DNA from: Roseococcus sp. SYP-B2431
Lineage (GTDB): Bacteria > Pseudomonadota > Alphaproteobacteria > Acetobacterales > Acetobacteraceae
Direction: 5' to 3'
DNA length: 64,000 nt
Assembly (NCBI RefSeq): GCF_004336745.1
Contig: NZ_SJXD01000025.1
Coordinates: 310,001 to 374,000 of the forward strand
Both the position numbers and the translations under genes were made by a program. Shown here one piece after another: positions 17,874 through 29,072 of this stretch. The notes beneath the pieces are model-generated. The model ran no database searches. It worked only from the letters and a program-made list of their open reading frames with translations, and was not told the DNA's origin. Position 1 is the stretch's first letter. Every line of letters begins with the position of its first letter.

Positions 17874-18694
17874 CTGGGCGGGATATCAGCCGCCACGATT
17901 CGCCGCAGCCCTTCATCCACCTCCGGCATCACGCCGAACCAGGCCTCGAAGCCGGGCCGCGCCTGGTGCAGCAGCATGCCGAGTCCGTCCGAGCCGCGCA
18001 GGCCCCGCGCGCGGGCGGCGGCCAGGAGCGGCGTCTCCAGCGGCACGTAGACGGCATCGGACACGACGGCGTGGGGCGGCAGGGGGGCCAGGTCGATCTC
18101 GAGCGGTGGCTGGCCGGCCATGCCGAGGCTGGTCGTGTTCACCAGCAGCGCGGCGCCCGCGAGCGGGGCCGTGTCCCGCACCTCGATGGGCCCGCCGAGC
18201 GCCATCGCCAGCGCCTCCGCCCGCGCCGGCGTGCGGTTGACCAAGGTGAGGCGCGGGCAGCCGGCGTCGAGCAGCGCGGCCACGATCGCGCGGGCCGCGC
18301 CGCCGGCGCCCAGCACCACGGCCGGGCCGCTCGCGGGGTCGAAATCGCCGAGCGAGGCGAGGAAGCCGAAGCCGTCCGTGCAGTCGCCCTCCACGCGGCC
18401 GTCGCGGAAGACCAGCGTGTTCACCGCGCCTGCCCGCAACGCCCGCGGCGTGACGGTCTCACAGACCGCGAAGGCCGCCTCCTTGTGCGGGATGGTGACG
18501 TTCAGCCCGCGGAAGCCGGCGTCGCGCAGCCCGCGGATGGCGGTCGCGAAATGGTCGGGATGAATGGGAAGCGGCACATAGGCGGCGTCCAGCCCGTGCC
18601 GGGCGATCCAGGTGCCGTGCAGCAGCGGCGAGCGGGAATGGCCGACCGGCCAGCCCGCGATCCCGGCCAGCATGGCCTTGCCGGTGAGGGTCAT
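17870..18694 (-). CDS. aroE: Shikimate dehydrogenase
   Basis: The 274-residue enzyme reduces 3-dehydroshikimate with NADPH in aromatic amino acid synthesis. It shows GWPVGHSRSPLLHGTW (about 14-29), the catalytic lysine in LNVTIPHKEAAF (about 63-74), the substrate Asp in CTDGFGF (about 105-111), and the nucleotide loop VVLGAGGAARAI (about 126-137). Start and stop both overlap neighbours by 4 bases. Confidence 0.93.
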   Translation of the reverse strand: MTLTGKAMLAGIAGWPVGHSRSPLLHGTWIARHGLDAAYVPLPIHPDHFATAIRGLRDAGFRGLNVTIPHKEAAFAVCETVTPRALRAGAVNTLVFRDGRVEGDCTDGFGFLASLGDFDPASGPAVVLGAGGAARAIVAALLDAGCPRLTLVNRTPARAEALAMALGGPIEVRDTAPLAGAALLVNTTSLGMAGQPPLEIDLAPLPPHAVVSDAVYVPLETPLLAAARARGLRGSDGLGMLLHQARPGFEAWFGVMPEVDEGLRRIVAADIPPR

Positions 18695-19119
18695 TGCGTC
18701 AGCGAGGGGACCAGCGTGGCCTGCATGGCGGCGCAGAGCGTCTCCGCGCCGTCCTCCATGCGCATCCAGACCTCGGCGCGGGCCACGGTCAGCGTGCGGC
18801 CCGGCTTCAGCACCTCGGCCCGTGCGATGGCGAGCACGCCGCGCGCGGGTCGGAGGAAATTCACCTTGAGCTCGGCGGTCAGCACCTCCTGCTCGGGCGG
18901 CAGCAGGGTCAGGGCGGCATAGCCGCAGGCATTGTCGGCCAGCATGGTGAGCACGCCGGCATGCAGGAAGCCGTGCTGTTGGGTCAGCGTCTTGCGGAAC
19001 GGCGCCTCGATGACGCAGCGGCCCGGCGCGACCTCGGTGACCCGGGCCTCGATGACGCGCATGAGGCCCTGCCGGGCGAAGCTCGCCTCGATGCGCTGCT
19101 GCAGCCCGGCGGGCGTCAT
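18691..19119 (-). CDS. PaaI-type hotdog-fold thioesterase
   Basis: The 142-residue protein has a single hotdog domain with QQHGFLHAGVLTMLADNACGYAAL (about 47-70), where the His-Gly and following Asp are the usual catalytic region, and ELKVNFLRPARG (about 86-97). It should hydrolyse acyl-CoA thioesters, with an unknown acyl group. It is the first gene of the minus-strand thioesterase-aroE-coaE-dnaQ operon, overlapping aroE by 4 bases. Confidence 0.85.
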   Translation of the reverse strand: MTPAGLQQRIEASFARQGLMRVIEARVTEVAPGRCVIEAPFRKTLTQQHGFLHAGVLTMLADNACGYAALTLLPPEQEVLTAELKVNFLRPARGVLAIARAEVLKPGRTLTVARAEVWMRMEDGAETLCAAMQATLVPSLTQ

Positions 19120-19128
19120 CCTAGAGCC

Positions 19129-19223
19129 CTTTCCGTTCGCAAGAGCTCACTGCAAAATCCCCAGCTCTTTGTTTGGGAGCATGCTTCACGCTTCCGGCGA
19201 TTCCCCCTGCGGCGATCATGCTC
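19129..19223 (-). repeat. Dispersed intergenic repeat, copy 1
   Basis: About 95 bases here align with 28979-29072 with one single-base gap and roughly 70 percent identity by eye. The best-conserved blocks are cggcgattcc and gcgatcatgc. On the minus strand the element begins right at the ubiE stop codon. It contains an imperfect hairpin (ggaagcgtg/catgctccc) and a short frame beginning MIAAGGIAGS. Confidence 0.65.
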
Positions 19224-19971
19224 AGAATCTCCAGCCCGTGTGGATGGCGACGATGCCGCCCGAGAGGTTGCGGTGCGACACGCGCTCCAGCCCGGCCTCG
19301 CGCATCATGCCGGCGAGAGTCGCCTGGTCGGGGAACATGCGGATGCTCTCCGCGAGGTAGCGGTAGCTCTCGGCGTCCTGGGCGATGCGGCCGCCGAGGG
19401 CGGGCAGCGCCTTGAAGGACCAGGCCTCGTAGAGGGGCGCCAGCGCCGCGATCTCCAGGCGCGAGAATTCCAGGCAGTGGAAGCGCCCGCCGGGCTTGAG
19501 CACGCGCCGCACCTCGCGCAGCACGGCGTCCTTGTTCGTGCAGTTGCGCAGGCCGAAGGCCATGCTGACCTTCTCGACGCTGGCATCGGGCAGGGGGATG
19601 TGCTCGGCGTCGGTGCAGAGGAAGGACAGGCCGCGGGCGAGGCCGCGATCCAGCGCGCGCGACTGGCCCACATGCAGCATCTCGGCGTTGATGTCCGAGC
19701 AGATGACGCGGCCGGCGCCGCGCTCCAGCGCCAGGAAGGAGATGTCCCCGGTGCCGCCGGCGAGGTCGAGCAGCGTCTCGGAGGGGCGCGGGGCGACGAC
19801 GTTGAGGAAGATGCGCTTCCAGACCCGGTGCAGGCCGAGCGACATCAGGTCGTTCATCAGGTCGTAGCGGGGGGCGACGCTGTCGAAGACCTCCCGGACG
19901 AGGCCCGCCTTCTGCTCGGCGGCCACGGTGCGGAAACCGAAATCGGCGGTGCGGTCGGCGTTGTCGCTCAT
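19222..19971 (-). CDS. ubiE: Demethylmenaquinone/ubiquinone C-methyltransferase
   Basis: The 249-residue methyltransferase of quinone synthesis shows VFDSVAPRYDLMNDLMSLGLHR near residues 29-50 and the SAM motif LLDLAGGTGDISF (about 68-80). The UbiE signature appears in two parts, SMAFGLRNCTNKDAVLREVRR and LKPGGRFHCLEFSR. The start is the ATG at 19971 (MSDNADRT), 75 bases from the divergent mutM region; longer frames run through mutM antisense. This gene and mutM near dnaA is a usual alphaproteobacterial arrangement. Confidence 0.94.
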   Translation of the reverse strand: MSDNADRTADFGFRTVAAEQKAGLVREVFDSVAPRYDLMNDLMSLGLHRVWKRIFLNVVAPRPSETLLDLAGGTGDISFLALERGAGRVICSDINAEMLHVGQSRALDRGLARGLSFLCTDAEHIPLPDASVEKVSMAFGLRNCTNKDAVLREVRRVLKPGGRFHCLEFSRLEIAALAPLYEAWSFKALPALGGRIAQDAESYRYLAESIRMFPDQATLAGMMREAGLERVSHRNLSGGIVAIHTGWRF

Positions 19972-20046
19972 TGGCCGAGCTATAGCCCGTCGGCCGCGAA
20001 TCTGCCATGCGGGCAGACGGGAAATCGACGGCGACAGGAGCGGACC

Positions 20047-20943
20047 ATCCCCGAGCTTCCGGAGGTCGAGACGGTCATGCGGGGCCTGGCCAAGGTGCTG
20101 GACGGCCAGGTGATCCGCCATGCGGAGACGCGGCGCGAGGGGCTGCGCTGGCCGTTTCCGCCCGGGCTTGCGCAGACCCTGACGGGCGCGCGGGTCGACG
20201 GGTTCCGGCGCCGCGGGAAATACATGCTGATGCGGCTGGAGGCGCGGCCGAGCGTGCTGATCCACCTGGGCATGTCCGGGCGGATGGTGGCGCGGCATCG
20301 CGATGCGCCGATCGTCCCGCGCATGGGTCCGCAGGGGGCGGCCAGCGACGCGCGGGGCCACAACCAGCCGCCGGAGCTGCACGAGCACCTGGTGATGGAG
20401 ACCGAGGGCGGCTGGCGCGTCGGCTTCGTGGACCCGCGCCGGTTCGGCAGCGTGGACCTTGTCCCGCGCGAGGCGGAGGACGGCCATCGGCTGCTGGCCG
20501 ATCTGGGCCCCGAGCCGCTGGAGGCGGGCTTCACGGTCGAGGTGCTGGAGCGGGCGCTGGGGGGGAAGTTCACGCCGATCAAGGCGGCACTGCTGGACCA
20601 GAAGATCGTGGCGGGCCTGGGCAATATCTATGTCTGCGAGGCGCTGTTCCGTGCGGGGATCTCGCCCCGGCGTCTGGCGGTGACCATCCCCGGGGCCCGG
20701 GCCGGGCGGCTGGTCCCGGCGATCAGGGCGGTGCTGTCCGAGGCCATCGAGGCCGGCGGGTCCAGCCTGCGCGATTACGTCCGCGCGGATGGCGAGATCG
20801 GCGGCTTCCAGGAGCGCTTCGATGTCTATGACCGCGAGGGCCAGCCCTGCCGGCTCTGCGCCGGGCCGAAGGGCTGCCCCGGGATCCTGCGGCTTGTGCA
20901 GTCCGGCCGATCCACCTTCTACTGCCCGCGAACGCAGCGGTGA
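20047..20943 (+). CDS. mutM: Formamidopyrimidine-DNA glycosylase with probable ATC start
   Basis: The 298-residue base-excision repair enzyme removes 8-oxoguanine. The family requires Pro2 as nucleophile and Glu3, in the sequence M-P-E-L-P-E-V-E-T. Here PELPEVETV is intact, but the codon before it is ATC, not ATG/GTG/TTG. An AGGAG lies 6 bases upstream, the correct Shine-Dalgarno spacing for initiation at ATC. The next ATG (20077) would delete the catalytic residues, and no standard start lies in frame between the ubiE start and the ATC. Other motifs are KYMLMRLE, NIYVCEALFRAGISPRR, and a C-terminal zinc finger CRLCAGPKGCPGILRLVQSGRST ending FYCPRTQR. A base-call error is the alternative. Confidence 0.85.
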   Translation: MPELPEVETVMRGLAKVLDGQVIRHAETRREGLRWPFPPGLAQTLTGARVDGFRRRGKYMLMRLEARPSVLIHLGMSGRMVARHRDAPIVPRMGPQGAASDARGHNQPPELHEHLVMETEGGWRVGFVDPRRFGSVDLVPREAEDGHRLLADLGPEPLEAGFTVEVLERALGGKFTPIKAALLDQKIVAGLGNIYVCEALFRAGISPRRLAVTIPGARAGRLVPAIRAVLSEAIEAGGSSLRDYVRADGEIGGFQERFDVYDREGQPCRLCAGPKGCPGILRLVQSGRSTFYCPRTQR

Positions 20944-20961
20944 CGACCCTCGGAGAACGAC

Positions 20962-21735
20962 ATGCCCTATGAGATGATCCTGACCGAGACGCAGGGCCGC
21001 GCCGCCATCGTCCGGTTGAACCGCCCGCAGGCGCTGAACGCCCTCTGTGACGAGCTGATGGCCGAGCTGGCGGAGGCGGTGGCCGGCTTCGACGCGGACC
21101 CGGCCGTCGCCGCCATCATCGTCACGGGCAGCGAGAAGGCCTTCGCCGCCGGCGCCGACATCAAGCAGATGCAGGCCCGCACCTATCCGGCCGTCTATGT
21201 CGAGGACTTCATCACGAAGTGGGAGGCGGTGACGCATGTGAGGAAGCCGGTCATCGCGGCGGTCGCGGGCTTCGCGCTGGGCGGCGGCTGCGAGCTGGCC
21301 ATGATGTGCGACATGATCATCGCGGCCGAGAACGCGAAGTTCGGCCAGCCGGAGATCAACCTCGGCGTCATCCCGGGCGCCGGCGGCACGCAGCGGCTGA
21401 CGCGCGCCATCGGCAAGGCCAAGGCCATGGACCTGATCCTGACCGCCCGCTTCATGGACGCGGCCGAGGCGGAGCGCAGCGGCCTCGTGGCACGGATCGT
21501 CCCGCTGGATCAGCTGTTGCCCGAGGCGCTGAAGGTGGCGGAGAAGATCGGCAGCCTCTCGGCCCCCTCGGTCGCCATCGCCAAGGAGGCGGTGAACGTG
21601 GCCTTCGAGACCACGCTGGCCGAGGGCGTGCGCTTCGAGCGCAAGATCTTCTACTCGCTCTTCGCCACGGAAGATCAGAAGGAGGGCATGGCCGCCTTCG
21701 CGGAAAAGCGGAAACCGAGCTTCAACAACCGATAA
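20962..21735 (+). CDS. Enoyl-CoA hydratase
   Basis: The 257-residue crotonase-fold protein shows the oxyanion-hole loop [10 protein letters not shown] near residues 62-71, [17 protein letters not shown] (about 99-115, with the first catalytic Glu region) and [17 protein letters not shown] (about 131-147, with the second Glu). These match fatty-acid enoyl-CoA hydratases such as FadB-like/EchA proteins. It lies 18 bases after mutM and 122 bases before rpsT, an order seen in many alphaproteobacteria. Confidence 0.9.
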   Translation: MPYEMILTETQGRAAIVRLNRPQALNALCDELMAELAEAVAGFDADPAVAAIIVTGSEKAFAAGADIKQMQARTYPAVYVEDFITKWEAVTHVRKPVIAAVAGFALGGGCELAMMCDMIIAAENAKFGQPEINLGVIPGAGGTQRLTRAIGKAKAMDLILTARFMDAAEAERSGLVARIVPLDQLLPEALKVAEKIGSLSAPSVAIAKEAVNVAFETTLAEGVRFERKIFYSLFATEDQKEGMAAFAEKRKPSFNNR

Positions 21736-21857
21736 GCCGCGGCATGCCTCACATGCCCGATCAACCGTCTTGACGATGATGGGGCCCGCGGCTTAGACCC
21801 TTCCCCTCCCTGGCGGGACCGCCCGTCTTCCCTTTCAGAGATCGCATTCAAGACCCC

Positions 21858-22133
21858 ATGGCCAATAACGCGTCGGCGCGTAAGCGCATTCGTCAGACCG
21901 AGAAGCGCACCGAGCGGAACCGCATGCGGCGTTCGCGCGTGCGCACCTTCCTCCGCAAGGTCGAGTTGGCCATTGCGGGCGGGGACAAGACCGTGGCCGC
22001 GGAGGCCTTCAAGGGCGCGCAGCCGGAGATGCAGCGGGCCGTCACCAAGGGCGTGCTGCATCGCAACACGGTGGCTCGCAAGCTGTCGCGCCTCTCCGCC
22101 CGTATCAAGGCCCTGGGCGCGGCCAGCGCCTAA
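21858..22133 (+). CDS. rpsT: 30S ribosomal protein S20
   Basis: The 91-residue, very basic protein begins [20 protein letters not shown], typical of S20, and ends in [14 protein letters not shown]. It binds 16S rRNA in the small subunit. The 122-base gap upstream should hold its promoter, though no clear boxes were seen. A hairpin (cgagagtat/atgctctcg, 22170-22191) begins 37 bases after its stop but lacks a T run. Confidence 0.95.
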   Translation: MANNASARKRIRQTEKRTERNRMRRSRVRTFLRKVELAIAGGDKTVAAEAFKGAQPEMQRAVTKGVLHRNTVARKLSRLSARIKALGAASA

Positions 22134-22457
22134 GTAAAACCCTGTCCTGACAAGTCGGTTCGGCTCGGCCGAGAGTATCTCCATGCTCTCGCCGATGTCG
22201 TGCGTCCGGTGTCTGCTTGAGCGCGATCGCGGCTTGTTTGTCACACCGTGGTCGGAGTTTTGAGGTTGTTGTGCCGGGCCGCTTTATTTCGGCGTGTTAC
22301 TCCCGCTAGACTTGCTCAGAGGCCACGCGATACGAGGGCCTCCCGGGTGACAAGTGGCTGATTTCTCTCAAGGAAGTAGATTTGGGGCGCCCCCGCCCTC
22401 CCAAGTGACACAACCGATGCGCTTTCGTGACGAAGCGTTGAGAGACTGAGGACAGGG
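22134..22457 (+). promoter_or_regulatory. rpsT-dnaA intergenic region with dnaA promoter candidate
   Basis: This 324-base gap without genes holds several signals. A possible sigma-70-type promoter has TTGAGG at 22260-22265 and TTTATT at 22283-22288 with a 17-base spacer. TGTCAC occurs three times, on either strand, at 22239, 22347 and 22405. A hairpin lies at 22170-22191. A leader hairpin around 22424-22440 (cgctttcgtgacgaagcg) sits just before the dnaA start. I found no DnaA boxes close to TTATCCACA and no AT-rich unwinding element, so I do not call an origin. Confidence 0.4.
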
Positions 22458-23912
22458 ATGGACCAGGATTCCGGCGATACTCCCCCGCCCAATGCCGGAA
22501 AGACCGCCGCCTGCTGGGCCCGTGCGCGGGCCCGCCTCCGGCAGGAGGTCGGCGACGTGGAGTACCGCAACTGGCTCCGCCAGATGACCCTGTCCGGGGT
22601 CGACGGCGAGACGGTGCTCGTCAGCCTGCCGACCCGTTTCCTCCGTGACTGGGTGCGCGACCATTACGGCGACCGGCTCCGGCTGGCCTGCCAGGTCGAG
22701 ATGCCGGGCATCCGCCAGGTGGCGCTGCGTGTGCAGACCCCCGGCGCCAGGGCCGCGGTCGAGGAGGAGGTCGAGGAGCCGGCGCAGCTCGCCGAGAACG
22801 TCACCACCGCCGCCGCCGTCAGCGCGCCCTCGGCCGTCGCGACGGCCGCGCCCGCGGCCGCGGCCGACGCCCTTCTGCGCAACGACTGGCTCGTGCCGCT
22901 CGACCAGCGCTTCACCTTCGACACCTTCGTCGTCGGCAAGCCGAACGAATTCGCGCATGCCTGCGCCCGCCGCGTGGCGGAAGGCGTCGCGCAGTCCGGC
23001 TTCAACCCGCTCTTCCTCTATGGCGGTGTGGGGCTGGGCAAGACGCATCTCATGCATTCCATCGCCTGGGCCCTGCGCGAGCAGGCCTCGGGCCTGACGG
23101 TCGCCTATATGTCGGCCGAGAAGTTCATGTACCGCTTCATCGCGGCGCTGCGCTCGCACAACACGATGGAGTTCAAGACCCAGCTCCGCTCGGTCCACGT
23201 GCTGATGGTGGACGATCTGCAGTTCCTGATCGGCAAGGACAACACGCAGGAGGAGTTCTTCCACACGTTCAACGCGCTGATCGACGCCGGGAAGCAGATC
23301 ATCATCTCGGCCGACAAGGCGCCGAACGACCTGTCGGGCATCGAGGACCGGCTGCGGACGCGGCTCTCCGGCGGCATCGTCGCCGACCTGCACGCGACCA
23401 CCTACGAGCTGCGGCTCTCGATCCTGCAGGCGAAGGCGAACCATGCGGGCGTCGAGGTGCCGGCGCGCGTGCAGGAGCTGCTGGCCCGCAAGATCGCGTC
23501 GAACGTGCGCGACCTCGAGGGGGCGCTGAACCGCCTGGTCGCGCATGCCAAGCTCTTCGGGCGGCCGATCACCCTGGACACGGTGCCGGAGGTGCTGTCC
23601 GACATCCTGCGCGCCCACGACAAGCGCCTCTCGATCGACGACATCCAGCGCAAGGTGGCCGAGCACTACAATATCAGGCTGACGGAAATGGCCTCGGCCC
23701 GGCGCTCGCGCGCCGTGGCGCGGCCGCGGCAGGTGGCGATGTACCTGGCCAAGCAGCTCACCTCGCGCTCCCTGCCCGAGATCGGCCGCCGCTTCGGCAA
23801 CCGCGACCACACGACCGTGCTGCATGCGGTGAACAAGATCACCGAGCTGATGGGCGAGGACCCCTCCTTCGCCGAGGACGTGACCCTGCTGCGGAAAATG
23901 CTGGAGACCTAG
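22458..23912 (+). CDS. dnaA: Chromosomal replication initiator DnaA
   Basis: The 484-residue AAA+ initiator opens the replication origin. Domain I is at about 10-90 (QEVGDVEYRNWLRQM), and a variable Ala/Glu-rich domain II at about 95-140. Domain III starts with FTFDTFVVGKPNEFAHA and has Walker A GGVGLGKTHLMH (about 190) and Walker B VLMVDDLQFLIGKD (about 250). Domain IV has the DnaA-box helix RDHTTVLHAVNKI near residue 453. Length and order are normal. Upstream lies the dnaA promoter region; dnaN follows after 196 bases. Confidence 0.97.
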   Translation: MDQDSGDTPPPNAGKTAACWARARARLRQEVGDVEYRNWLRQMTLSGVDGETVLVSLPTRFLRDWVRDHYGDRLRLACQVEMPGIRQVALRVQTPGARAAVEEEVEEPAQLAENVTTAAAVSAPSAVATAAPAAAADALLRNDWLVPLDQRFTFDTFVVGKPNEFAHACARRVAEGVAQSGFNPLFLYGGVGLGKTHLMHSIAWALREQASGLTVAYMSAEKFMYRFIAALRSHNTMEFKTQLRSVHVLMVDDLQFLIGKDNTQEEFFHTFNALIDAGKQIIISADKAPNDLSGIEDRLRTRLSGGIVADLHATTYELRLSILQAKANHAGVEVPARVQELLARKIASNVRDLEGALNRLVAHAKLFGRPITLDTVPEVLSDILRAHDKRLSIDDIQRKVAEHYNIRLTEMASARRSRAVARPRQVAMYLAKQLTSRSLPEIGRRFGNRDHTTVLHAVNKITELMGEDPSFAEDVTLLRKMLET

Positions 23913-23978
23913 GGCAGGCCGCTGTCCGCCGGCTGGCGGCAGCTCCCTCCCCAACGGCGCCCAGGGACACAACACGGA

Positions 23979-23996
23979 CTCGCCGGCCCCGGCGAG
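23979..23996 (+). terminator. Hairpin between dnaA and dnaN
   Basis: The stem ctcgccgg/ccggcgag (8 bp, 2-base spacer, so the real loop is larger) lies 67 bases after the dnaA stop and 113 before the dnaN start. A weaker stem, ccgcc/ggcgg, lies just after dnaA. There is no T run. It may be a partial terminator, with the dnaN promoter in the following AT-richer stretch (24040-24100). Confidence 0.4.
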
Positions 23997-24108
23997 GGAC
24001 CGCGAAACCTCCGCCTATGCTTTGCCGGGCGGCGGCCAGGATGCTAGTGGTTTGGCCGAGTTGCGCGGCGAATCGAGGCGGCGCCTTCGGATAGCAAGGG
24101 ACCGGGAG

Positions 24109-25236
24109 ATGAAGTTCAGCGTCGAGCGCGCCATTCTGCTCAAGGCTCTCGGGCACACGCAATCCGTGGTCGAGCGCCGGAACACCATCCCCATCCTCGC
24201 GAACATCCTGCTGGACGCGAAGGACGGCACGCTGCGCATCACCGCCACCGACATGGAGATCGCCATCGTCGAGGAGGTCCCGGGCGTGCAGGTCGCGCGT
24301 CCCGGCCGCACCACCGCGCCGTCGAGCACGCTCTACGAGATCGTCCGCAAGCTGCCGGAAGGCGCCATGGTCGAGCTGGATCACAAGGGCGGCGACGCCC
24401 CGCTGGCGCTGCGCGCCGGCCGCTTCAGCACCAGCCTGCCCGTGCTGCCTGTCGAGGACTTTCCCTCGATGACCGAGGGCTCGATGCCGCACCAGTTCAA
24501 GCTGGAGGCGGCCAAGCTGCGCGGCATGATCTCGCGCACGCGCTTCGCCATCAGCACGGAGGAGACGCGCTACTACCTGAACGGCATCTATCTCCACACG
24601 GCCGAGGTGGACGGGCGCAAGGTCCTGCGCGCCGCCGCGACGGACGGGCACCGCCTGGCGCGCGTCGAGGAGGATCTGCCCGAGGGCGCCGGCGGCATGC
24701 CGGGCGTCATCGTCCCGCGCAAGACGGTGAACGAGGTGAACAAGCTCGCCGAGGAGACGCGCGACGAGATCGAGTTCCGCCTCTCGGACACGAAGATCAG
24801 CTTCCGCATCGGCACGGTGACGCTGACCAGCAAGCTCATCGACGGCACCTTCCCGGACTACGAGCGCGTGATCCCGCGCGGCAACGACAAGGTCCTGAAG
24901 GTCGCGAAGAAGGAGTTCGCCGAGGCGGTGGGCCGCGTGGCCGCCATTTCCAGCGAGCGCTCGCGCCCGGTGAAGCTGTCCATCGACCGCAACCACCTGC
25001 TGCTGACGGCGTCCAGCCCGGAGCAGGGCCAGGCGCAGGAGGAGCTGGACGAGGGCTCCGTGACCTATGGGTCGTCGCCCATCGAGATCGGCTTCCAGGC
25101 GCGGTATCTGAACGACATCACGGACCAGGTCGGCGACGAGCTGGAGTTCAAGTTCTCGGACGGCAGCGCGCCGACGGTGGTGGCGGATTCGAAGGATCCG
25201 GGGGCGCTCTACGTCCTCATGCCGATGCGCGTCTGA
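24109..25236 (+). CDS. dnaN: DNA polymerase III sliding clamp (beta subunit)
   Basis: The 375-residue clamp begins MKFSVERAILLKALGHTQSV, followed by VERRNTIPILANILLDA, the usual N-terminal domain. The middle has TRFAISTEETRYYLNGIYLH, and the C-terminus ends in the conserved GALYVLMPMRV. A longer frame from 24022 exists, but the ATG at 24109 follows a gggag ribosome-binding sequence and matches the family N-terminus. It lies between dnaA and recF in the classic dnaA-dnaN-recF-gyrB order. Confidence 0.96.
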   Translation: MKFSVERAILLKALGHTQSVVERRNTIPILANILLDAKDGTLRITATDMEIAIVEEVPGVQVARPGRTTAPSSTLYEIVRKLPEGAMVELDHKGGDAPLALRAGRFSTSLPVLPVEDFPSMTEGSMPHQFKLEAAKLRGMISRTRFAISTEETRYYLNGIYLHTAEVDGRKVLRAAATDGHRLARVEEDLPEGAGGMPGVIVPRKTVNEVNKLAEETRDEIEFRLSDTKISFRIGTVTLTSKLIDGTFPDYERVIPRGNDKVLKVAKKEFAEAVGRVAAISSERSRPVKLSIDRNHLLLTASSPEQGQAQEELDEGSVTYGSSPIEIGFQARYLNDITDQVGDELEFKFSDGSAPTVVADSKDPGALYVLMPMRV

Positions 25237-25256
25237 GGCTATCGGCCCCGGAGATG

Positions 25257-25305
25257 CAAGAACCTGAGGTTCTTGCCGGGGTGCTCGAGGGGCAGGGCCC
25301 CTCGA
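25257..25305. repeat. Paired perfect palindromes between dnaN and recF
   Basis: Two stems occupy the 76-base gap: caagaacctgaggttcttg (25257-25275, perfect 9-bp arms around one base) and tcgaggggc/gcccctcga (25285-25305, 9-bp arms, 3-base loop). They resemble short REP-like intergenic units, but no second copy occurs in this window. They could also slow transcription or protect mRNA between the two genes. Confidence 0.5.
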
Positions 25306-25312
25306 ATTCCGC

Positions 25313-26439
25313 ATGCTGCGCCTGACTCGCCTGCGCCTCACGCGCTACCGTTCCTACCCCGAGGCGGAGTTGCGCTTCACCGCGCCGCTGGTCGTCCTCG
25401 CCGGTCCGAACGGCGCCGGCAAGACCAACCTGCTGGAGGCCATCAGCCTGCTCGTCCCCGGCCGCGGCCTGCGGGGCGCGCGCATCTCCGAAGTGGCGAC
25501 GGGTGGCGCGCCGCCCTGGGCCGTCTCCGGCCGGTTTGACGATGGGCTGGGCGGCTTCGAGGTCGGAACCGGCACGGCGGAGGAGGGCGGGCCCGACCGC
25601 CGTGCCTTCCGCCTGGACGGCGAGAAGCTGCGGGCGCAATCCGAGCTGGCGGAGCGCGTGGCCGCCGTCTGGATCACGCCGCAGATGGACCGCCTCTTCC
25701 AGGAGAGCGCCGGCGGCCGGCGCCGTTTCCTGGACCGCCTGGCCATGGCGCTGGAGCCGCATCTGGCGCGCGAGGTCTCCGCCTATGAGACGGCCATGGC
25801 CGGCCGGAACAGGCTGCTGGCCCAGACCCGCGAGGGGCGGCGCGCGGAGCCGGCCTGGATCGCCGGGCTGGAGGATGCGATGGCACGCCACGGCATCGCC
25901 ATCGCGGCCTCCCGGCGCGCGCTGGTGGGGCGGCTGAACGCCACGCTGGAGGCCGGCGCGGCCGGCGACTTTCCGCGGGCCGTGCTGGCGCTGCAGGATC
26001 CCGCGGCCGAACTCCTGGACACCATGCCCGCCCTGGCCGCCGAGGACGCCCTGCGCGCCGGCTGGGCGGGTTCCCGCGGGCGGGACGCCGCGGCCGGCGC
26101 CACGCTGGCCGGCCCGCATCGGGCCGACCTGCTCTTCACGCATGGCGGGAAGGGCATCGCCGCCGGCCTCTGCTCCACCGGCGAGCAGAAGGCGCTGCTG
26201 ATCTCGACCGTGCTCGCCCATGCCGGTCTGATCGCGGCGGCGAGGGGCTTCGCGCCCCTGCTTCTGCTGGACGAAGTGGCCGCGCATCTGGATGCCGAGC
26301 GCCGTTCCGCCCTCTTCGCCGCCCTGGCCGCGCTGCCGGCCCAGAGCTTCCTCACGGGCACCGATCCGGAGGTCTTCTCGCCCCTCGCCGGCAAGGCCGA
26401 GCACTGGACGGTCTCGCCGGGTCAAGCCTGCCGAAACCC

Positions 26440-26449
<10 letters not shown>
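25313..26449 (+). CDS. recF: DNA replication and repair protein RecF
   Basis: The 378-residue ABC-type ATPase loads RecA at gaps. It begins MLRLTRLRLTRYRSYPEAEL, with Walker A AGPNGAGKTNLLEAISLL (about 30-47), the signature region STGEQKALLISTVLAHA (about 288-304) and Walker B LLLLDEVAAHLD (about 318-329). Its stop codon lies inside the perfect palindrome at 26440-26456. It follows dnaN by 76 bases. Confidence 0.94.
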
Positions 26450-28954
<2,505 letters not shown>

Positions 28955-28958
28955 GACT

Positions 28959-28983
28959 CCGCCGGCGGCCGGCGGGATCTTTC
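28959..28983 (+). terminator. Probable gyrB terminator
   Basis: The stem ccgccgg/ccggcgg with a 3-base loop (28959-28975), followed by gatcttt, begins 4 bases after the gyrB stop. The T run is short, but the position and GC-rich stem fit an intrinsic terminator. The copy-2 repeat starts within its tail. Confidence 0.5.
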
Positions 28984-29072
28984 CGCTCGCAAGGGCTCGC
29001 TACAAGGCCGCGAGCCCGTTGCCGAGAGCATGATCCATGCTCCCGGCGATTCCACCTGCAGCGATCATGCCC
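28979..29072 (-). repeat. Dispersed intergenic repeat, copy 2
   Basis: This is the partner of the element at 19129-19223, again read on the minus strand and again beginning at the stop codon of a minus-strand gene. It has a clean 7-bp hairpin, gagcatg/catgctc (29026-29042). The minus strand has a short frame MIAAGGIAGSMDHALG, continuing NGLAAL and a stop. Over the first 10 codons the two copies differ at three bases, all synonymous third positions. Confidence 0.65.

Noticed and set aside
18694-20046. Long plus-strand frame upstream of mutM
   Set aside because: It is Arg/Gly/Ala-rich shadow sequence antisense to the thioesterase and ubiE; family length and motifs place the gene start at the PELPEVETV segment.
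22170-22191. Third copy of the dispersed repeat after rpsT
   Set aside because: Only a hairpin with gagag/ctctc arms and a vague peptide resemblance (IGESME) is shared; the flanking blocks do not align.
22134-22457. Replication origin next to dnaA
   Set aside because: No clustered DnaA boxes or AT-rich unwinding element were found, and in many alphaproteobacteria the origin lies elsewhere (near hemE).
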